Below, one piece after another: positions 1 through 11,490 of a stretch of DNA of 64,000 nucleotides. The DNA lies in NCBI GenBank assembly GCA_028023455.1, contig JAQFVV010006312.1, positions 2,647,898 to 2,711,897 of the forward strand, given 5' to 3'. The notes under the pieces were generated by a model that did not search any database, was not told the DNA's origin, and saw only the letters and a program-made list of their open reading frames with translations. Each line of letters starts with the position of its first letter. Within the stretch, counting starts at the first letter, position 1. The translations under genes and the position numbers were made by a program. Origin of the DNA: Epiperipatus broadwayi (lineage: Eukaryota; Onychophora; Udeonychophora; Euonychophora; Peripatidae).

Positions 1-718
1 TATTTTTATTTCTTTAAAATGTCTCAATTAAAATTTATTTTAAAAATGGAATTCAAATAAGAAATATTTTGTTCAATAATTTTTTATGAATAGATAAAGT
101 TAGGAATCAGTAAAAAAAAACAAACAAAAAAACATTGTTAAATTATGTATACATTTTAGTGATTTATTTTTCTATTCTGAAAAGTTCAAATATTAATATT
201 AAAAATGTTTTTCATTTTCAAGTTTATATTTATAATAAATAATGTAAACATTAATAGTACTTGACATAGAATAAAGGATTCATTGTAAAAATAAAATGTT
301 GCAAATATGACTGTGTTTTTACTAGAATCAGTCAAAAAAAAGGGAAAGAGTTGATAGTGAACAAGTTAAGAAGTTACAAAATGGCTATAATGTAACTGTG
401 AAAGTAATTTTAGCAATTTTAGAGACATAAGTAATATATTTAATATCTACATTTCCCCCCCCAGGTTGTTAATTGACAAAGGATTTTTATTAAATATTTG
501 ATCAGCTCCAGTATAAAACTTTTTGCTTTTAAAAGTAAATCTTTTATTTTTATTATATCATAATAAATAATATACTTCATGATTTTGCCTAATCTTCACA
601 GAATCTACTACTCTAAAGTATAGCATAATTAAGGCATAGTTAATCATGGATCAAATGTGGATAAACATCCAAAATTGTAATAACAAATATTCACATTGAA
701 CAGCTTGTAACCAATAAC
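1..718. other. AT-rich stretch without a recognisable gene
   Basis: I see no coding region, RNA gene or transposon here. The only landmark is a run of eight C at 455-462. Confidence 0.6.
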
Positions 719-829
719 TTCACCTGCGAGTGAGATAATTTCACATATTGTATTTAACAGAACCTCATCCTCACCTGCGAGTGAGATAATTTCACCTGGA
801 GGGAGATAATTTCTCGTATTGCATTTCAC
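719..829. repeat. Short minisatellite, three degenerate units
   Basis: The motif CACCTGCGAGTGAGATAATT occurs at about 721 and again 51-54 bases later, followed by a shorter third version (CACCTGGAGGGAGATAATT) at about 793. Two units are followed by similar tails (ATATTGTATTTAACA and GTATTGCATTTCACA). Read on the minus strand this gives a repeated peptide (EIISLAGE), but the frame is only 61 codons and I regard it as non-coding. Confidence 0.7.
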
Positions 830-1141
830 ATTGTTTTATTTTATTTTATTTTTTTAAATTTGGCTTATATTAAATTTTGTTTAAATATAGTTATGCTTAG
901 TGTCTCAGTGTCTCATTTTTTGCTCCTAAACCAATTATTAATTATTCATTATTATTTAATGAATCATAACCAGATTTATTGATATCTATTTGTGGGTCAG
1001 ATCTCTATATAGCTATACTTGATGAATGTGTTAGTTAATATAATCAAATGTTAGTCTCATGTTCCACTGTTGTTCTACTGCTGGCACAGTGATTAAAGAA
1101 ATACGAATGCATCTTCATATATGTGATCTGTAAAGTGGTAA

Positions 1142-1290
1142 ATCTCTGAGTATTGTTAAAGTAAAACCGAGGTGAGATTGGATTTGAGATCTCAACAACC
1201 TCACTTTGATTAGCCTTGGGATAATTTACTAAAACTCTGGATTTTGTTGCGCGAATGTACAGATATGACATTACATTATTAAACAGTTGT
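1142..1290. repeat. Possible SINE-like dispersed repeat, copy 1
   Basis: The segment shares ACTCTGGATTTTGTTGC (1234-1250) and a similar following stretch, a CGAATGTAC/CGATGTAC-type continuation, with 7867-7910 in the same orientation. A weak tRNA box-B-like run lies near 1168. Two copies of one short block show dispersal, but the class and both ends are uncertain. It could be part of a larger transposon. Confidence 0.35.
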
Positions 1291-1564
1291 GATGCAAATA
1301 GCTCTATGGCTTGATACATGTATACAACTTCTGGCAAACAAAACTGTAACAAATGCGCAATGTTTTTCCACTCACAGTTTTTATATCCTTCTGTGTTCTT
1401 TTGTTTAAGTCTTATCTGCTACATCTCTCCAAATTCTTTGTGGCTTTGTTTGGAATTATAATTATTTCTATTATAATTATTTAATTTTAATTAGTTATTT
1501 TTATCTTTAATAGAAATAAATCTTTGCAGTTTTGTTTGGAATTATAATTCTTTCCATTATAATT

Positions 1565-3720
1565 TTTTGACGTTACTTTCAAAAATATATTTTATTCATT
1601 TATAGAGCAAGGTAGATAATTGTGTATACAGGCAATAGTTAGAGCTGCTGTTAACAAGCATTGTCTGCAATGGGTTTACAGGGATACAGTTCAAATAGGA
1701 TGGTTAAGAGGTAGGTCATACCATTCCTGTCATCACAGCAATAGGGGGAGAATCTGTCTTGACAAGGCCAGAGGCATCATTCATAGAATGAAACGGAATG
1801 TCTTGAAACTTATATTTTTAGTTAATCCCAGGTCTGAAACACCAACTGTTCTGGGCAAGTCCTCTTGTCAATCTCCCTAGCCTTCCATATGAAATTTATA
1901 AGGAGGTCCTCGAGACTATGGTCAATCCCACTTTCAAACAATAGTTTGCAACGTATAGTCCAAATCCCGAAGTTGACAAATGAAGCCAGCCGAACTCTGG
2001 CAAAAAGCCCCTTTTCAAAGGCCTGAGGAATCATTACATAAACCAGGTCAGGTACAGACATTTTCCTCAGAATCATGCCTTGGAGATGAGACCACGAATC
2101 ACAATGGAACAGAATGTGGTCCATGGTCTCTTCCTGCTTCCCGCACATTGGACATAAGGTATCGATGTTATAGCCTCTATGATGGAATAAAAAGAACCCT
2201 ATGGGAAGAGCCTTAAGGTTGACCTTGAGCAGGAAGTCTACATACTTGGGTTCAAGTCTGAGGAATTGTGTCCATTTGGCAAGTCTGGAGATAGAAATTG
2301 AGAGCAAGATGGAGGTACATGTTTCTCCTCAAACATTAGTTGGTATGTGTCCCAGTAAGTATGTTTTGACTGGAATAGGGAGATGGAGGTCTTGATCCAT
2401 ATTAGGACATCTGTCACCTGTTGTTGGATCCAAAGTCTCCTCAATCTGGGTGGGGGTCTATTGGAAGGTTCGACCCTTTCTATGGGAACCAGGCACTCAA
2501 TGTCAGAATGAGAATTCATAGCCTACCAGAATATTGTATGTCCTTTGAATTTGGAAAAATTTAATGGCACATAAGGCCAGTCCATTCAGGGTTTAGCCTT
2601 CTGTAAAATGATTAAGCTGATGACTGGGGCCCCCTTCCCCCAGCATAGTTTCCTACAAAGTGTCTCGATCCTTTTAATGAAGTTGCTGGTGGGTGAAAAG
2701 CCAGCCAGGTAGTATGTGATTTTGGGAAGTACTACCAAATTCAGCAAGGCAACCTTCCTCAAAAGGGAAAGGTAAATTTTTGATAGTGAGTTAACTGTTT
2801 TTTCAAATTTGGTGAATAGCTTCCTCTCCATGTCTCTTCTCATGACTGAGTGGGGAGCAAGATGGAATCCCAGGACGCTCTGGGGGGCTGCTTTGAATCT
2901 GCCTTGGATTTGCTTCCTCATCAGGATGGACCACATTGCCAATCTGCGTTCGTTGACCTCAAGACCAAATATGCGAGCAAACTGGTCTAGGAGCTCTTCC
3001 AGTCTTGCAAGCTCCTTGCCAGAGGAGAGAAACACCACCACATTGTCCATATAGGTAATGTGGCATATGCACTCTCCAAGCACAGGAATGGCTATCCCTG
3101 GGAGAGCAGCCTCAATGCTTAGAAGCAGGGGGTTTACATAGGCTTTGAAGAGAAGGACGCTGTGGCAAGTCCTGTGGGATGGAAACACAGAGCCTAAATC
3201 CTGGAGATAATTGGCCATCCAATGAGAGAAAAACCTCTTTATTTTGTAGGAGGTTCTCTATAATCTGAAGGTATGCTTTGGGCACTTTGAGCCTTTCCAG
3301 TATACCAAGCAATATGTCAATTCTGATGCAGTCAAAAGCTCCAGCAAAGTCAAGCTGAACCATGACTGGCTGGGATTTTCTTCTCCTGCTAACATGCAGT
3401 CAAGCAACCTTTCTTTGTGAATTGATAAGAAGAGAGGTATTCTATTATGTTATCTTGGATGTCTTCTTTTATAAGGCCCTCAATAACCTTTATCATAAGT
3501 GGTACCATGGAAATAGGTCAAAGGTTCTCGAGAACCAGTGGACCTCAGGGTTCTTGATGAGGGGACCTATAGTGATTGGACATATGTCCAAGGCTTCCCG
3601 ACTGTCATTAGCAAGGAAATTTATTATGTTTAGTATAATTGGTACCATAAATGTGCGCAGATGGAATAAAAGAAATTTTGGAATTCCATGCAGGTCATGA
3701 TGGATCTTGTCTGATTAGGA
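1565..3720 (-). mobile_element. 5'-truncated LINE (TX1/L1-like), dead
   Basis: Read on the minus strand, this block carries in order part of a reverse transcriptase, a spacer containing a proline-rich RPPP motif, a zinc-binding RT-associated domain, a stop codon near 1822 and about 250 bases of 3' untranslated sequence with an AATAAA-type signal near 1590. That order is the 3' half of a LINE ORF2. The 5' boundary near 3720 is set only by loss of similarity, as expected for 5' truncation. Two other fragments of the same general type (45.7 kb, 62.8-64 kb) share the RPPP/KPPP motif and the zinc domain. No clear target-site duplication was found. The TX1/L1-like placement is by motif memory. Confidence 0.85.
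1822..3715 (-). pseudogene. LINE ORF2 remnant: reverse transcriptase plus zinc domain
   Basis: The parent protein would copy LINE RNA into DNA at a nicked chromosomal target. The palm A motif LDFAGAFD is readable near 3331-3360. Motif C near 3042-3056 reads YMDN where active enzymes have xxDD, so the second catalytic aspartate is lost. A frameshift separates these motifs at about 3110-3220. A stop lies between 2586 and 2519 and another frameshift near 2240-2300. The zinc-binding segment (CPMCGKQEETMDHILFHC) lies at about 2104-2160 and is followed by the usual C-terminal helical stretch, ending at the stop at 1822. Further stops occur upstream of 3363. The copy cannot make an active enzyme; the family call is strong, the clade less so. 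Confidence 0.85.
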
Positions 3721-4224
3721 ATATCATCTGTGAATATTGTTTTTCTTAATAATTTTTTCTCACTAGTATTTTGTTATATATATATCAGAAAATTAATAAA
3801 TGAAATGAATTTTCAGAAAATGTAAGACTTGTCTATATTGGAATATATTTCTATTTATGTTACTTGAAAACTGGCATGAAAAGAGCTCAAAATTATTTAA
3901 TCTTTTTCTTCTTTTTAAAAATTTGTATCAATATATAAAAGTAACATATTAGTCAATTAACATGTGATATAAATATAGCAGCAACTACAGTGGTTTGTGG
4001 CTTAAGTTTGTAAAGACAATGCAAAACTTGTTTTAATTTTTTTCTCACTCTCTGTGTGTTTCTAAAGTTAGGATGTCCATATAAATGTAATAATGATGTT
4101 ATTTATATTTATTATGTCTGTACTCATAAAATAGTATAATTATAAAAATTTACATTTGAATAACAATATAATTCGTAACATAAAATTTTCAAGACTTTCA
4201 ATAGCCTGTTGCAAAACCAAATAA
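3721..4224. other. AT-rich stretch, nothing recognised
   Basis: No frame, RNA or repeat terminus could be supported. Confidence 0.55.
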
Positions 4225-4313
4225 ATTAGTAACCCATATTAAGATACTAAACCTAGATTAATATATATATATATAAGAGATGCAGGTTTAGTATCTTAAT
4301 ATGGGTTACTAAT
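4225..4313. repeat. Inverted repeat with perfect 30-bp arms
   Basis: Bases 4225-4254 are the exact reverse complement of 4284-4313, separated by a 29-base loop containing an (AT)n run. It looks like a minimal foldback or MITE remnant. Flanking bases are AT-rich, so a target duplication cannot be judged. Confidence 0.85.
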
Positions 4314-5125
4314 TAATATACATATGCAAATAAATGCTATATGTTTTAAGGCATGTTAAGTTAGTTAAATGTATATATGTTTTGCATATGTATAGGTTGT
4401 GACTGTGTTATTACAAAATACCTATAGTACTAACTGCTTGCTGCATATTTTTCTTATGAGTGCTGGTGGAGGTCACCCTCATACTTCTAGTTTGGGTAAA
4501 GCAAAGTATTTTAGAACTGGAACACAAAGGTCCACATTATTATTAAAATCTTATTCAACTTCCTGAACTATTCATGTTCTTGTATTTATGGCAAATCATT
4601 CAGTCCTAAGGCATCAAACATTCAATGCTAAAGCCTGTGAATAATGTCCCACTTGCATCCTCTTTACCATTATTCATATTTTAATATGTGCCCTAGTGTG
4701 TGTCAGTAGACCTAGAGTAAACCAGTTTTCTCTCCCATTATGTTAAATGATTATTCAGCATTCAGCTGAGCCCTAATCTAGATTACCATGCTAACCTGCA
4801 TTACCATGCTATCCTGCATATCTTTGAGCCTGATTACATGCTCAACTATTAACCTGTTATATATAGACAGATGCCACAGATGCACTGTATATTTAGTTAT
4901 AACTTTGGCTAATATGTTCCTTGTGATTTGGCAGACTGCAAACTAGCTAGAATTTGGGTACATTAAAATAGACATAAAAATGATTACCACAGATTATTTT
5001 ATAAATATATCTAATGAGAGAATATGTAACTACCAATATCATTAACTATGTAACACTTGTGAGTGTAATATCTCATGGACTGATTATATAATAATGTTTT
5101 ATTTATCATTTACTCTATTTATTAT
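4314..5125. other. AT-rich stretch, nothing recognised
   Basis: Base composition is slightly less AT-rich at 4440-4960, but no coding or RNA signal was found. Confidence 0.5.
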
Positions 5126-5593
5126 TATGTAAAATTAAGAGCATGCTAATAGCTCTAAACAAGCTTTTTTTTTAATGATAAATGCTACTACAAGAGAAGA
5201 CATTCAAATCATTTTTATCTTGGATTGTCCCCATCCCCAGACTGGTTTTGACCTATGGGTCTCTTCAGTGAGGAGTTGGGACATTAGATTTAAAAAACCA
5301 ACTCAAGCAAAGCATTTATCTAAAAGTTAATTGTTAGAAGAAGATCTGAAACTTTTAGACATCTACATGTCTTTAAAGTCAGCTCTCCAACTGAAAAAAT
5401 CATATGGGCCTGAACTTAATTCAGATACTCCATATATTAGTAGGCTTAGCTATTTAATTTAGCCAAAGCCACAACAGCAAAATAATAATAGTAATAATAA
5501 CAAGTCAGATGTCACATGACTTATATATAGCTTACACTTACAAATATGTAAAATTAAGAGCGTGCTAATAGCTCTAAACAAGCTTTTTTTTAT
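5126..5593. repeat. Hammerhead-bearing repeat bounded by 46-48 bp direct repeats
   Basis: About 47 bases beginning TATGTAAAATTAAGAGC and ending in AAACAAGC plus a T-run occur at about 5126-5173 and again at 5546-5593, with one clear difference (CATG versus CGTG). The 420-base period encloses a degraded hammerhead motif. This could be a tandem dimer whose second unit is truncated, as in animal retrozymes, or an element bracketed by an unusually long duplication. I cannot tell which. Confidence 0.6.
5235..5273 (-). ncRNA. Degraded type I hammerhead ribozyme motif
   Basis: On the minus strand the order is stem I (CCTCA/TGGGG), core box CTGAAGA where CTGANGA is expected, stem II GACC-CATA-GGTC, core box AAAAC where GAAAC is expected, a two-base loop and GTC. 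Stems I and II are intact. The CTGANGA box fits, since position 7 is free, apart from its flanking context, but G12 is replaced by A, which should abolish cleavage. It has the same plan as the motif at 56250-56289. Confidence 0.75.
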
Positions 5594-5679
5594 AATAATT
5601 ATTATTTAAAATGTAACTCGATTCTATTTCTTTATTGCTTGTAAAACAATCCGCATCCAACTCCATATTAATTTACTTG
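5594..5679. other. AT-rich linker
   Basis: The linker lies between the hammerhead repeat and the G-free tract; nothing is recognised. Confidence 0.5.
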
Positions 5680-6096
5680 TATATCATTATATATATATAT
5701 TCCCCCCCCCCACCCACCAAATACAAACCCAACCAACATCATACAAAACACCACATTATCAAATACTCACAATAAATCTTAACATCATATCTAATTATAT
5801 ATTAATAATCTATAAACAATCAATATTCCAACACAACCATAAATTTAAATAATATCAAAAAATAAATAAAAAAATATTAAAAATATTTAATATAATAATA
5901 ATTTTTCAATAAAAATAAATACATAATCTACTTAAAAAAAAAAAACCACAAAAAAAAAAAACACAAAAAAAAAATAATATTAAAAAATAATATAAAAAAA
6001 ACAACTACAAAAAAAAAAAAAAAAAAAAAACCCCACAACAAACAAAAAAATAAAAACTTCACATAAAATCAAAACCAAAAATAAATAAAAACAACA
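5680..6096. other. 417-base tract with no G on the plus strand
   Basis: No G occurs from 5680 to 6096. The tract starts with an (AT)n run, then ten to eleven C with ACCCACC, then A/C/T sequence grading into A-runs, the longest of more than 20 A near 6009-6030. The minus strand of the C-rich start offers G-runs that could form a quadruplex. Such composition may be real strand-asymmetric low complexity or a sequencing or assembly artefact. Confidence 0.9.
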
Positions 6097-6320
6097 GAGC
6101 GAAATTACACATTAAAATTTACATCTAAAATAAAAATTAAATCAAATAATAAAAACTTAAAATATTAAATGAAATATAATACAATACCCCTTCGAATATA
6201 AATAAAATAACAAAAAATAAAAAATTTATTACACCCTTAATAAAATAAAATATATTCATAAAAAAATAAACAAGAAAACATTTAACATTATGTGAATATA
6301 TATAAATACTTATAACTTAG
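6097..6320. other. A-rich, G-poor continuation
   Basis: The composition remains strongly A-rich with only scattered G, grading into ordinary sequence near 6320. Confidence 0.6.
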
Positions 6321-6802
6321 ATAGGAGCTGGGGACATAGGGAAAAATTGAGCTAATAATTTATTATTAGCTAAATGTAAAATAGTAAATCTGTAATATTT
6401 TCTTTCGACTCGATGATTAATAGAACTTATCAATTTAGTTCTAATGGCGAGAATTACTATTTGAAATTAATGTTATATTATTTTGAGGCAAATGGAACAA
6501 GACTCACGAGTCGAAAGATATTGGCATATAATTTTTAAAACGACATAAAAAAAAACACACTAACATATATATATTAAACGAACCGCCAGGTAAGAAAAGA
6601 AAAAGTTTAAAGACTAGAGATTGAAAGAATTACAATATAAATTTATATTAACATTTTATAAAGATTTACATTAAATAATAAAGAGCTCTTAAATAGGAGG
6701 AGTATAAAATAAAGTTCGAACTGGCCAGAAAGTTTAACGTTCATATTACCCCTTCCGCTGGTCCTTAAGTTACACCTCCAAGTTGTTGAAACGTAGGCAT
6801 CA
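6321..6802. other. Less AT-rich block with small inverted repeats and a splice-donor-like site
   Basis: Here CTTTCGACTCG (about 6402-6412) is matched by its reverse complement at about 6509-6519, and AGCTAATAA/TTATTAGCT pair at 6351-6372. A strong donor-like CAG|GTAAGAAAAG lies near 6587-6597. The sequence looks less decayed than its surroundings, but no product can be named. Confidence 0.35.
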
Positions 6803-7105
6803 TTGGTTAACTACTGGAGTAGTATTTTAGTAGCTTTTATTATTTTGCAGAATATCGATCCGGAAAACGGTTCAGCAGCTCCATTGAAGATTTCTCAGGA
6901 CTTTAGGAACCGTAGCCAGATTCCTGATGTTCTAGCCCTCTATCATGATGAAATACAAATTAATATGCACAGAGTTCACTGCACTACTCTACAATCAAAA
7001 CTCACTAGCCCCTTCTTTCTTTTCAGGGCTATATATTGTCCAGATGCCTTAAGGCTAGCGCTCTTTTATTATCAATTGTTGTTTTCCAAAACATTCCTTC
7101 GATAA
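6803..7105 (+). CDS. Doubtful 100-codon frame of unknown function
   Basis: I do not recognise this protein. The frame opens with a hydrophobic N-terminus (residues about 5-15) resembling a weak signal peptide, then a polar stretch (residues about 18-60, containing IPDVLALYHDEIQ), then another hydrophobic end. Two acceptor-like sites lie inside the frame (TATTATTTTGCAG near 6838-6850 and TTTCTTTTCAG near 7016-7026), so if anything here is real it may be an exon from about 6851 to 7010 rather than the whole frame. Base composition is less AT-rich than the flanks. Start and end are unsupported, and it could equally be a transposon piece. Confidence 0.2.
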   Translation: MVNYWSSILVAFIILQNIDPENGSAAPLKISQDFRNRSQIPDVLALYHDEIQINMHRVHCTTLQSKLTSPFFLFRAIYCPDALRLALFYYQLLFSKTFLR

Positions 7106-7543
7106 CTTTCAAACTAATTTGTGAATTCCTTTCCTAATTAGAAAAGAATTCTTAAAGCTGAAATGATTTTAATCAAAAATGAATTCTTATCTTTTTTTAA
7201 TTAATAAAACTTTACTGTTGTTTTTTGAGAATTTGAAAGCCCATGGAAGGAATGTAGCTTTTAAGAAAACTTTACAGATTATTTAAAAGAAAAAAAAACA
7301 ATATTCCCGCGCAAGAAACTTTCGAAAATTATATATATTTAAATATTTACAAATATACGCACAACCACGCAATTGTAATATATATATTCAGAATATTTTA
7401 TCTGAATTTATTAAGAGATGCCAATTTTAAACGAAACATTGATTTAACACTTTGAAAAAATATTCATTAGGATGGGGTGAAGAAAACCCCATGCACGGAA
7501 ATTTAAGGTTAGTATAGGGAACTAACGCGGACAACTCGAACTC

Positions 7544-7585
<42 letters not shown>

Positions 7586-10500
7586 CTCTCTATTAAACTT
7601 AGTGATTAATTATTAATATATTGTTAATTCATTGAGCCATATGTGTGTATTCTGCTAATTTAATAGTAGTTTAATCATGTATTTCCCGAGTCTCTTGCTT
7701 CACTCTTTGCTATTGCCACCCACAATTAAAAATTGAACTCATGTATAACTTGGGAAATGTCATTCATAGGGTATTAAGTTATGGAGTAAGGGGGAGTGGG
7801 TTGAATGTTGGTCGAACTCTGAATCTTACTATCTAGATTCGATCAGCTTTAGTGTGTTTTACCTATACTCTGGATTTTGTTGCATCGATGTACAAATCTC
7901 ACCATTATAACATCATGCCTATATAATTATAAGTAAAAACTATAGTTTATTATTAGTAGAATCTATTTAATATAGTCAGTTGGTCCCATTATTTCATATT
8001 GTTTTACTCAAAAATCCTTGTTTCATAATTGTATAATGCCTTGTAAATAATACAAATAATTATTAATATGAATTTCAATCAATATAGACATTATAGCATA
8101 CACATATGTATTTTATCTTGTGAAGATATTTATAGTTAAGCATTTTATTAACTTTATTCAAATATTAATCTATTTCTGTTATAAATTTATTTAGATGTAA
8201 AAAAAAAATTAATTAATTTTATATGATATATTCTTTCTTTGAAATAAACTATTATCAATTTTAATTTGTTTACGAAAACGATGAAAAATAATATATATGA
8301 CTTATTAGTCATATCAGGGCACATAAATACAATGAAATAAACTTTAAAGAAAATAAAATTCAAAATGCCATTAAGCATTATTAATTAAATATTTTTTTCT
8401 AAGACTTGATTTTAAGGTATTTACAAAAGTTTCTATTTTTTTGTTGTTGTTGTTGTAGAGACGCTTATATATTATTTTGATGGAACTCTTTTTTGTAGTA
8501 GAAATAAATATGTACTTCTAATAAAATGTTTTAAAATTATTATTCTTTGGAGATTTAATTTAGATTTTATTTAGCTTTTTATGGTATGATGAATAAAACC
8601 AATCTGTAACCAATCAAACAAATCCTCTTAAAATAATTCATTTATTTAGAAAATTATTATAGAAAGCAAACCAACTTTGCTCCTTTAATTGAAAAGTAGT
8701 CTATTGAATCTTTCAGTTGATTATTTTACTATATGGAAATATTTATAATTTGAAGGAGATAAAGTTACACACTTTGAAAAAAATTCAATAAAATTTTAGT
8801 TTAAAAAAATAACATCTTTTTTAAAAACACATTTTTAAAACTAACTTTTGTTTTTAAAGAAAAGAATATTAGTTGTAAACATTAAGCATGCAATAACTTA
8901 AATATACTTTAAAATAAATAACAATATTTTAATGCCAAAAATACAAAAAAGGTATAAATATTTTAAACATTATTTTGTTTACTTTTATTTTTAAATTTTA
9001 TGTTGCAAATTATGTAATTAAAACGAGGCTATCTTGGCAAAATTTTAATTTTACTTATATGGCTTTCAGTTTAAAAAATATTTTTGTCCAAATACAATTT
9101 TTTTTAATTTATTACTAAAATTAATTTTTAATATATCTAAAGGAATGACAAAATCATAAATACTGTACATTTATTTAATGAAATGAAAAACAAAATTAAT
9201 TTTTATGAAGGCAATTATATTATTTTTCTCACTGATGTAAATTTAAATTCTCAATAAGCACTGCAACAAATGTTTTTTTCTTTATTTCAAAAATGATATA
9301 AAAATAATCTGAAAACAATAAATAATATTTAGGCAATAATTTCTGTTTGACAAATAAAAAGTTAATAAGTGCCACCATTTTACAAATTGAGTTCTTTCAT
9401 TTAACCTTTGAAGTAAAAAACTTATATTTTGTTGATAATTCCTGTTATATATTAATAAAGGTAAAAATAAAACAAATTATTTCTGATTATTTAAGAGTAT
9501 TTATTGCATTATTACAATAGAAGTACTAGTATATAGACCTTTCAAATGTTATTCAACAAAAATCATCTTCAGTAAAACTAAGTAGTAATGCAGATCCAAG
9601 GTAGAACAAAATTTTCTAAGGGAGAGTTAACATTAGAAATCTAGTCTTTTTTACATTGGTATTATATTTCAACCATTTTAAATTGATATTTTATAAAAAC
9701 AAATTTATTATGAAATTATAGATTATTTCAAAATTTATCAGTAAATTAATATAACACATATCTTCAGAATAAACAATCTCCTATTTTTTTTTTTGTGATA
9801 TGTCAATTTATAATGTTTGCATTATATTTAAATTGTAAGATTTTTTATAAGGTCTTTATAAATTTTTTTTATTTAATTTAAATAATTTGTCTTCGCATCT
9901 GTTAAATGATTAGCTTAATCCCATTAACGTTTTAATCAAAAAATTCAATCTAACAATGATCTTGAAAAAAAAATGAGTGCATTTAAAAATCAGACATTGA
10001 GATCTAATTATTTTAATGTATTTGTTAAAGAAAATGTATTTATATAATATATCTCTATAATTATATCTTTTAAAGTAAAATAGAAATGGATATATACATA
10101 TTTTAAAACATTTTTCTAAAAATTAAAATTTTTAAATATTTGCTATTTTATTTATTAGCAGTATATTTAGTAAATTCCATAAAAACAACAATATGACCAA
10201 AGATGTCTGGCAAAAAATAGTTACCATTAGAAATTTAAAAAAATCATAAATGTGAATTATCATTTTTAAGTGACTTTATCTCTTGTTGAAATATGTATCT
10301 AAAATGTAAACATTTAAAAAAATAAATATATAAATTAATAATCAAATAAATGTCTTAACAGAGATAACCATTGTCAAGATGTGAGTTCCTATAGAACATA
10401 ATCACTAACATTTTAAAACCATTATCATCTAATTGCAGCATGAAGATCTCTCTTTAATTTTAATACAGTTATTGAAATCTCTAGCTTCTCTTTTTAACAA

Positions 10501-11490
10501 AGTATTAAAAAACTTTCTTATTTTATCCATGTAGCCTCTTTCTAGGCCTTTTACAATCTATTGAAATCATATTTAAAACTTGAAGCATTTCTCTATTATC
10601 ATTTCTTCTAGAAATATGTCCAGTTCACTTCTAAATTTAGTATTTTAATTATTTCAATGATGTCAATGAAATCTGTTTGTTTTTTCATTCAAGTATTTTG
10701 TTTAAATCTCTTTTTGTACTCCTAACATACATAACTCCTTACTTCATAAAGTGGTTTAAAGTCTCTATATTGCTCTTCTACACATTTTCAAGCCTCAGAT
10801 ACATAAATAAGAATTAGTAAAACACATCTATTAAAAACATTTTCAAACAAATAGACATATTTTCTTTTAATATTATTTCTACTAAAATCCCTCCAACTAA
10901 GTTTTAATCTATGATTAATTCCTTCCATTATTTTTCCATTAAATATTTACTGTAAATTTTAATAAGCATTTAAAATTACAAATACTAATACTAATACTAA
11001 TCTTTTAAATTTTTTTCCTATTCAATACATCTGCATTGTTCCATCTCTTTAGATTTGTAAATGATTATTGGTTTTTTGTATATTACAATTACATGTACTT
11101 GCAACTAGTCTACCTTTATAAATAAATTGTATTCAAATTAGATTCAGTACATAAAAGATAATTTTATTTCCTCCTATTATTGTTAAACAGATCTGAATAA
11201 CTATTACACTTTTAAATATTATTCCTTTACAATAAATTTAACTATTATGTTTTGTGTAATGTTTTTAATTTTAGAGTTTTCATGTTATTATCATTGCAAG
11301 TGTCTTTTGTATCAAAATTTCTACTAAAGCGGCATTTTCTCTAAGACTGTTTCACAAATTGGAAAGTCCTTGTTACATAAAACTTCTTGTACTTATTATC
11401 ATGAGGTTCATTGACATAGGATGATTTTATCAGAGTAATGCAATAAATTAGAAAATGTTTGAATTTGCATATAACCTATAAGTATTTTCT
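7106..11490. other. AT-rich gene desert
   Basis: No gene is recognised. It holds an (AT)n run at 7552-7582, a copy of the dispersed repeat at 7867-7910, a (TTG)5 run near 8443-8457 and long A/T homopolymer stretches. Several short blocks between 8.8 and 11.1 kb recur in the same order at 31.7-32.3 kb. Confidence 0.6.
7867..7910. repeat. SINE-like dispersed repeat, copy 2
   Basis: It shares ACTCTGGATTTTGTTGC and the following bases with 1234-1275. See the entry at 1142 for limits. Confidence 0.35.

Noticed and set aside
1620-2395. Plus-strand frames of 60-90 codons across the LINE (1620-1880, 1980-2216, 2201-2395, 2809-3054, 3362-3700)
   Set aside because: They are antisense shadows of the minus-strand LINE protein.
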